Shown: positions 4,887 through 7,871 of the stretch, piece after piece | Layout: each line of letters begins with the position of its first letter | Position numbering within the stretch: the stretch's first letter is position 1 | Source: an uncultured Oscillospiraceae bacterium | Lineage (GTDB): Bacteria > Bacillota > Clostridia > Oscillospirales > Oscillospiraceae | Length of the DNA: 7,871 nt | Assembly (NCBI GenBank): GCA_910577415.1 | Contig: CAJTLK010000004.1 | Location: 23,703 to 31,573, forward strand | Direction: 5' to 3' | Notes under the pieces: generated by a model | The model's input: only the letters and a program-made list of their open reading frames with translations | The model's database searches: none | What the model was told of the DNA's origin: nothing | Position numbers and translations under genes: made by a program

Positions 4887-4916
4887 AAGAGCCCCCGCCG
4901 TACGGCAGGGGCCCTC
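4887..4916 (-). other. Intercistronic hairpin between secA and pgeF
   Basis: A 14-bp stem, including three G-U pairs, with a TA loop starts three bases after the secA stop codon. On the minus strand no T-run follows, so it is unlikely to terminate; it may stabilise secA mRNA or shape pgeF translation. A competing 6-bp stem can form between 4898-4903 and 4881-4886, closer to the pgeF ribosome binding site. The plus strand has TTTTATT beyond the stem, but no plus-strand gene ends here. Confidence 0.55.
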
Positions 4917-4918
4917 TT

Positions 4919-7678
<2,760 letters not shown>

Positions 7679-7754
7679 ATCGTTTGTCGCCTTTCCTGTC
7701 GCGAAATATTCATGCTATGCTCGGGGCAGGGCGTGCCACCCCATGTTAAAATCT

Positions 7755-7783
7755 ATTTTACCACATTCTTTCCCAATAAAAAA
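7755..7783 (-). promoter_or_regulatory. Probable extended -10 promoter of secA
   Basis: On the minus strand TGG-TAAAAT (-10 at 7755-7760 with an upstream TG) has only a T-rich -35 region (7778-7783). Transcription would start near 7748, giving a leader of about 70 bases that contains an imperfect hairpin at 7723-7740. Better than any other candidate in the gap, but not consensus. Confidence 0.5.
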
Positions 7784-7793
7784 GAAGAAATTG

Positions 7794-7822
7794 TAAACAT
7801 GAAGTCTAAAATATGTTACAAT
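7794..7822 (+). promoter_or_regulatory. Probable extended -10 promoter of the right-edge gene
   Basis: TACAAT (7817-7822) is preceded by TGT, forming an extended -10, and by a 17-bp spacer to TAAACA (7794-7799). It is divergent from the secA promoter, the -10 boxes being 56 bp apart. Transcription would start near 7829, about 26 bases before the GTG. Confidence 0.5.
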
Positions 7823-7854
7823 GGGGTATCCGATCTCAGAAAGGAGTCCCCACC

Positions 7855-7871
7855 GTGAAAAAGAAGCCGCG
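7855..7871 (+). CDS. Start of an unidentified gene, cut by the window edge
   Basis: AAGGAG (7841-7846) stands eight bases before a GTG that opens a frame reading M-K-K-K-P-R before the window ends. The ribosome site, spacing and upstream promoter support a real start, and the basic beginning would suit a signal peptide or a nucleic-acid-binding protein. Too little is visible to name it. Confidence 0.55.

Overview
The window looks like chromosomal core DNA of a Gram-positive, fairly GC-rich member of the Clostridia; an Oscillospiraceae-type gut anaerobe (Flavonifractor or Intestinimonas-like) is my best guess. The reasons are the sigma-A-type promoters, strong AGGAGG-type ribosome binding sites, a lipoprotein signal peptide, a VanR-like response regulator, a SecA of the clostridial long type and GC-rich codons. 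The genus is inferred from general sequence character, not from a search. I see no mobile element, CRISPR array or phage gene.

Layout, left to right. Positions 1-61 hold tandem BlaI/MecI/CopY-like operator boxes for a gene lying outside the window to the left. Positions 62-547 (minus) encode a SprT-like zinc metalloprotein. It is divergent from a cold-shock protein gene (797-1009, plus), and each has its own promoter in the AT-rich gap. A bidirectional terminator (1030-1060) follows. A minus-strand tRNA operon, Met(CAT)-Glu(TTC)-Val(CAC), occupies 1185-1604, with a consensus promoter at 1631-1659 and a terminator at 1145-1188. Its spacers are long and full of hairpins. A VanR/OmpR-type response regulator (1685-2374, minus) has no kinase beside it. 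It is preceded by a promoter embedded in the terminator of the gene upstream.

The rest is a minus-strand operon: secA (4919-7678), pgeF (4046-4867) and a lipoprotein peptide-binding protein gene (2520-4049). The last two overlap by ATGA. At the right edge a plus-strand gene starts at 7855, divergent from secA, and only six codons are visible.

The genes share a cell-envelope theme: protein export (SecA), peptidoglycan fidelity (PgeF), possible capture of peptides or muropeptides (solute-binding lipoprotein) and envelope-stress-type signalling (VanR-like regulator). The least expected signal is a 16-bp box, minus-strand consensus near GACTACAAATATAGAC, that occurs five times in one orientation. 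It lies upstream of the left-edge gene, downstream of the tRNA cluster, in the response-regulator leader, and in the 3' part of pgeF ahead of the binding-protein gene. It resembles BlaI/MecI operators. I did not find a wholly new multi-gene system.
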